Source: Candidatus Falkowiibacteriota bacterium | GTDB lineage: Bacteria > Patescibacteria > ABY1 > BM507 > UBA12075 | Assembly: GCA_030636285.1 (NCBI GenBank) | Contig: DAOVXE010000028.1 | Location: forward strand, 1-8,127 | DNA length: 8,127 nt | Reading direction: 5' to 3' | Shown here: one piece after another, positions 5,408 through 8,127 of the stretch | Position numbering within the stretch: the stretch's first letter is position 1 | How the letters are laid out: each line of letters opens with the position of its first letter | The notes under the pieces: generated by a model | What the model saw: only the letters and a program-made list of their open reading frames with translations | Told to the model about the DNA's origin: nothing | Databases searched by the model: none | Translations under genes and position numbers: made by a program

Positions 5408-5683
5408 ATGTATGTTTTAAAATATTCTAAAAGTTTTAAAAAAGATTTAAAAAGACATGTTAAGCATAATTTAGATGCAATTAATGAATTAAAAAAAGTA
5501 TTAAATTTTTTAATATCAGGAAAAAAGCTGGACAACAAATATAAAAACCATGGCTTAAAAGGGCAGTTTAAAAATTGTTTTGAATGTCATATTAAACCGG
5601 ATGTTTTATTAATTTATAAAATTGAAAAACAAGAGTTAATTATTTTACTATTAAGGGTCGGATCGCATTCAGATTTGTTTTAA
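5408..5683 (+). CDS. YafQ/RelE-family mRNA interferase toxin
   Basis: Ribosome-dependent mRNA endonuclease of the RelE superfamily, closest in motif layout to YafQ. It has 91 residues, the usual length. The catalytic set known for E. coli YafQ (H50, H63, D67, H87) is all present as H48 (NHGL), H61 and D65 (ECHIKPD), and H87 (GSHSDLF), with the terminal Phe conserved. The core LLIYKI strand is also typical. It forms an operon with the antitoxin (20-bp gap) and has no visible ribosome-binding site. Its TAA stop is the first part of the A-run that belongs to the converging terminator. It looks intact and active, so the antitoxin should be required. Confidence 0.92.
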   Translation: MYVLKYSKSFKKDLKRHVKHNLDAINELKKVLNFLISGKKLDNKYKNHGLKGQFKNCFECHIKPDVLLIYKIEKQELIILLLRVGSHSDLF

Positions 5684-5725
5684 AAAAAGGCAGGATACTT
5701 GAGGGCATCCTGCTATTGGGTTTTT
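5681..5725 (-). terminator. Convergent bidirectional terminator
   Basis: GCAGGAT (5690-5696) pairs with ATCCTGC (5707-5713) around a 10-nt loop. On the minus strand the hairpin is followed by a strong T-run (complement of 5682-5688), so it ends the gene at 5738-6010 efficiently. On the plus strand only a more distant T-run (5721-5725) follows, a weaker terminator for the toxin operon. Confidence 0.75.
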
Positions 5726-5737
5726 GGCAAGTCCTTA

Positions 5738-6010
5738 TTACTCATTTGGTTCTTCAAAAATCGCATAGTATTCTTCTGCGAGCACAATTAATTCTTCTAT
5801 TTGACTCGGAGTTGATATATACTCATCTATATTCACAAAACGCCTCAACGGATTTATTACGCATTTAGCTATTTTTGTAAGATAAAGATCCATACAATGA
5901 CCTTTTTTTTCAAACTCTTCGGCCTTTTTCCATCCGCTTGCAAAAATTCTATCTTCTTCTTTTAATTCTTTTAGCTTTTTTAAAAGACTTTTATGTTTCT
6001 TGTCTGGCAT
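5738..6010 (-). CDS. Unknown 90-residue soluble protein
   Basis: I do not recognise this protein. It is cytoplasmic in character, with no signal peptide or membrane helix. A lysine/glutamate-rich helical N-terminus (HKSLLKKLKELKEEDRIFAS, about 6-25) is followed by a GWKKAEEFEKKGHCMDLYLTK segment. A middle region has NPLRRFVNIDEYISTP, and the C-terminus is acidic (IEELIVLAEEYYAIFEEPNE). Two cysteines are present, not in a metal-binding arrangement. It is well supported as a gene by an excellent Shine-Dalgarno (complement of 6018-6022, GGAGG seven bases before ATG) and its own terminator. It is divergent from murD and convergent with the toxin gene. It may be regulatory or a small accessory factor, but nothing shows this. 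Confidence 0.75.
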   Translation of the reverse strand: MPDKKHKSLLKKLKELKEEDRIFASGWKKAEEFEKKGHCMDLYLTKIAKCVINPLRRFVNIDEYISTPSQIEELIVLAEEYYAIFEEPNE

Positions 6011-6116
6011 TTTTATCCCTCCCCCTTTTTTCCTTTTAAAAAACCATTTATTGTCTTAAATTAGCTACCAATTAAGCAATTTAAGCGTTAAAATAGCCTA
6101 TCACAAAAATAATATT
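6011..6116. other. Divergent intergenic region before murD
   Basis: It must hold promoters for both the minus-strand gene and the murD-murI operon. I see AT-rich sequence, a repeated TTAAGC-like word (6072-6085) and TAAAAT (6089-6094), but no pair of boxes good enough to assign. Confidence 0.35.
6018..6022 (-). promoter_or_regulatory. Strong Shine-Dalgarno of the minus-strand gene
   Basis: On the minus strand GGAGG, within a longer G-rich run, lies 7 nt before the ATG at 6010. It fixes that start and is the only clear Shine-Dalgarno among the complete genes in the window. Confidence 0.8.
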
Positions 6117-7445
6117 ATGTCAATCCATCTTCAAAAAATTTCTCAACAAAATTTAAATAAATTAAAAAACAAAAAAATCTGCATTCTTGGTTTTGGAATA
6201 GAAAACCGGGCTTTTTTGGCATGGACGCGGAAACATAAAATTGATTGCGAAATTATAATTTGCGACCAGAAAAAAGATTTGCGTTTGCTATACCCGGAAT
6301 TTATTCAGGAAAATATCAGTTGGAATCTGGGATCGAATTTTGATAAAAATTTAAAGCAATATGATATTATTTTGCGAGTGCCGGGCTACCCTTTGTTTAA
6401 ACCGGAAATTAGAAAAGCTTTGCGAGCCGGGGTAAAAATTACTTCACCAACCAGGCTTTTTTTTGAATTTAGCCCAACTAAAAATATTATCGGCGTAACC
6501 GGTACCAAGGGTAAGGGCACAACCAGCGGCCTGATCGTGGAAATAATTTCTATGGCTAATAAAAAAGTTTATTGGGGCGGCAACATTGGTATCCCGATAT
6601 TTGATTTTTTTGATAAGCTGAAAAAAACCGATTATGTAGTGCTGGAGCTTTCCAGCTTTCAGCTTGAAGATCTGGAAGCAAGTCCGCGGATTGGGGTTAT
6701 TACTAATTTAAGCCAGGAGCATTTAAAGCCGGCTGATCCGGTTAACCCGAATTATCATAAGTCAATGAAAGAATATACGGATGCTAAATTAAATATAATC
6801 AAACATCAAAAGAAGAATAGCATAGCAGTTATTAATAAAAAAATTAAATTTAAAAATAAGAAATTAGGTAGTGGAAAAAAAATATATTTTACCAAATCAG
6901 ATATAGAGTCTCGTCTGGTAGGAGAACATAATAAGGAGAATATAGCCGCTGCCGCTGAAGCCGCTAAAGCAATTGGAATACGCGAGGCAGTTATTAAAAA
7001 GGGGGTTAAAAAATTCAAAGGGCTGGAACATCGCATAGAGTTTATTGGTAAATACAACCGCAATAAATATTATGATGATAGTTTTGCCACTACTCCCGAG
7101 TCTTCTGTTATAGCGCTTAAATCATTTGACGCGCCTATAATATTACTTGCCGGTGGAGCTGATAAAGGATCAAGCTTTAAAAAATTCGCGCAAGAAATAA
7201 AAAAAAGAACCAGATTTACAGTTCTCTTGAATGGCAAAGCTACGCCACGACTCAAAAAAGAACTGGGGAGTATTGGTTATATGGATATGCAAAACGCGGA
7301 TTCTATGAAAGAAGCGGTGCGTTTAGCGCGCAAACAGGCAAAAACAGAAGACGTAGTGTTGCTTTCTCCGGCGTGCGCCAGCTTCGGGATGTTTAATAAT
7401 TACAAAGAACGGGGCGATTTATTTAAAAAACAAGTAAAAGAATAA
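6117..7445 (+). CDS. murD: UDP-N-acetylmuramoyl-L-alanine--D-glutamate ligase
   Basis: Cytoplasmic ATP-dependent ligase adding D-glutamate to UDP-MurNAc-L-Ala, the second amino-acid step of peptidoglycan precursor synthesis. The 442 residues have the Mur layout: an N-terminal Rossmann domain (ICILGFGIENRAFLAW), central ATPase with P-loop GTKGKGTT (129-136), LELSSFQLE, NLSQEHL, and K224 in YTDAKL, the position of the carbamylated lysine. The C-terminal domain has GLEHRIEFIG, DDSFATTPES (320-329) and LLSPACASFGMF before a final NNYKERGD. Two departures from E. coli are visible: GKG in the P-loop instead of GKS, and Phe323 where the NDSKATN motif has Lys. Otherwise all landmarks are present and length is normal. 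ATG 6117 has no Shine-Dalgarno. murI starts 11 bp after its stop, and murD uses the product of MurI. Confidence 0.94.
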   Translation: MSIHLQKISQQNLNKLKNKKICILGFGIENRAFLAWTRKHKIDCEIIICDQKKDLRLLYPEFIQENISWNLGSNFDKNLKQYDIILRVPGYPLFKPEIRKALRAGVKITSPTRLFFEFSPTKNIIGVTGTKGKGTTSGLIVEIISMANKKVYWGGNIGIPIFDFFDKLKKTDYVVLELSSFQLEDLEASPRIGVITNLSQEHLKPADPVNPNYHKSMKEYTDAKLNIIKHQKKNSIAVINKKIKFKNKKLGSGKKIYFTKSDIESRLVGEHNKENIAAAAEAAKAIGIREAVIKKGVKKFKGLEHRIEFIGKYNRNKYYDDSFATTPESSVIALKSFDAPIILLAGGADKGSSFKKFAQEIKKRTRFTVLLNGKATPRLKKELGSIGYMDMQNADSMKEAVRLARKQAKTEDVVLLSPACASFGMFNNYKERGDLFKKQVKE

Positions 7446-7456
7446 TTTTGTAATTT

Positions 7457-8127
7457 ATGATCGGCATATTTGATTCTGGATTTGGCGGGCTATCAGTGCT
7501 TAAACACTTTCTTTATTGTTTGCCTGAATATAGGTATATTTATTTGGGAGATAATGCGCGAGCTCCTTATGGCAATAAATCTCAGGATGTAATTTATAAT
7601 TATACCAAGGAGGCGATTGATTTTTTATTTTTTCATAAATGCAAATTAATAATTGTGGCCTGCAATACAGCCTCGTCGCAAGCATTAAGAAAAATACAAA
7701 AGGAGTATCTTCCCCGGGCATATCCGGGGAAAAGAGTATTAGGCGTTGTTCGCCCCATGGCCGAGGCAATAGCTGGCACCGAGGATATTTATAGGGTCGG
7801 TATTATTGGCACCAGGGCGACTATTGAGTCAAATGTGTATAAAATTGAGTTAATTAAGCTAAAGCCAGGACTGGAGATATTTCAAAAGAGCACTCCTTTG
7901 CTTGTGCCGTTAGTAGAAGAAGGCTGTATAAATGAAAATGAAACAAAAATGATTATTCATAAATATTTGCAGCCGCTAAAAGAAAAAAAGATACAGTCAT
8001 TAATTCTCGGTTGCACCCACTACCCGTTTTTGCTTGATAATATTAAAAAAATAATAGGGAGCAAGTGCCAGGTGCATGACCCGGGAGAGATAATTGTTAA
8101 AAGTTTAAAAAAATATTTAAGCAGGCA
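7457..8127 (+). CDS. murI: Glutamate racemase, 5' part (runs off window)
   Basis: Interconverts L- and D-glutamate in the cytoplasm, supplying the D-Glu that MurD consumes. From ATG 7457 the frame stays open to the window edge (223 full codons plus two bases), so the C-terminus is missing, probably a few dozen residues. It starts IGIFDSGFGGLSVL, followed by YLGDNARAPYG. The first catalytic cysteine is C69 in ACNTASS, then GVVRPMAEAI and IIGTRATIESNVY, VEEGC, and the second catalytic cysteine C186 in LGCTHYP. All expected catalytic motifs seen so far are intact and in order. It lies 11 bp after the murD stop on the same strand, with no Shine-Dalgarno, and is surely cotranscribed. Confidence 0.95.
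   Translation, partial: MIGIFDSGFGGLSVLKHFLYCLPEYRYIYLGDNARAPYGNKSQDVIYNYTKEAIDFLFFHKCKLIIVACNTASSQALRKIQKEYLPRAYPGKRVLGVVRPMAEAIAGTEDIYRVGIIGTRATIESNVYKIELIKLKPGLEIFQKSTPLLVPLVEEGCINENETKMIIHKYLQPLKEKKIQSLILGCTHYPFLLDNIKKIIGSKCQVHDPGEIIVKSLKKYLSR

Noticed and set aside
7500..7769. Minus-strand 89-codon frame at the right end
   Set aside because: It is a shadow of murI, whose catalytic motifs are unmistakable on the plus strand.

Overview
This is an AT-rich bacterial chromosome segment carrying cell-wall genes, a complete DNA polymerase I and a type II toxin-antitoxin pair. Its style is compact and single-copy, nearly all starts lack a Shine-Dalgarno sequence, and there is a short two-helix membrane protein of a kind I associate with Parcubacteria. 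Short in-frame repeats also sit inside a core gene. I read it as probably a Candidate Phyla Radiation (Patescibacteria/Parcubacteria-like) genome. That is an inference from style and needs marker phylogeny.

Layout, left to right: (1) the 3' part of a secreted M23/LytM zinc peptidase, 1-471; (2) a 158-bp palindromic mobile-element-like repeat, copy A, 469-626, whose first bases form the stop codon of the peptidase; (3) a tract of 7-bp repeats, 634-704, then a small two-helix membrane protein, 710-985; (4) a 15-bp tandem duplication, tRNA-Ala(UGC) at 1049-1121 with a U3-type G:U identity pair and an intrinsic terminator directly behind it; (5) a very AT-rich unknown membrane protein, 1187-1774, closed by a second intrinsic terminator; (6) polA, about 1978-4875, with intact 5' nuclease, proofreading and polymerase motifs plus a repeat-derived insertion in the proofreading domain; (7) a near-consensus sigma70 promoter, 4886-4914, followed at once by copy B of the palindromic element (4923-5080, inverted) and then a DinJ/RelB antitoxin and YafQ/RelE toxin operon; (8) a convergent terminator and an unknown minus-strand 90-aa gene, 5738-6010, the only gene with a strong Shine-Dalgarno; (9) murD, 6117-7445, and the 5' part of murI, 7457 to the window end, a peptidoglycan-precursor pair.

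Functional links: MurI makes D-glutamate and MurD adds it to UDP-MurNAc-L-Ala, so the right end is a D-Glu supply-and-use operon; the left-end peptidase cuts the finished wall. The polA, tRNA and toxin-antitoxin genes are not obviously related to this.

The most interesting structure is non-coding. Two 155/158-identical palindromic elements lie in opposite orientation. They differ by a fully compensatory base-pair change in the inner stem, and one copy is wedged between the toxin-antitoxin promoter and its start codon, so that the operon's 5' leader is the element. The second is a family of 7-bp-periodic repeats found both in an intergenic gap and inside polA.
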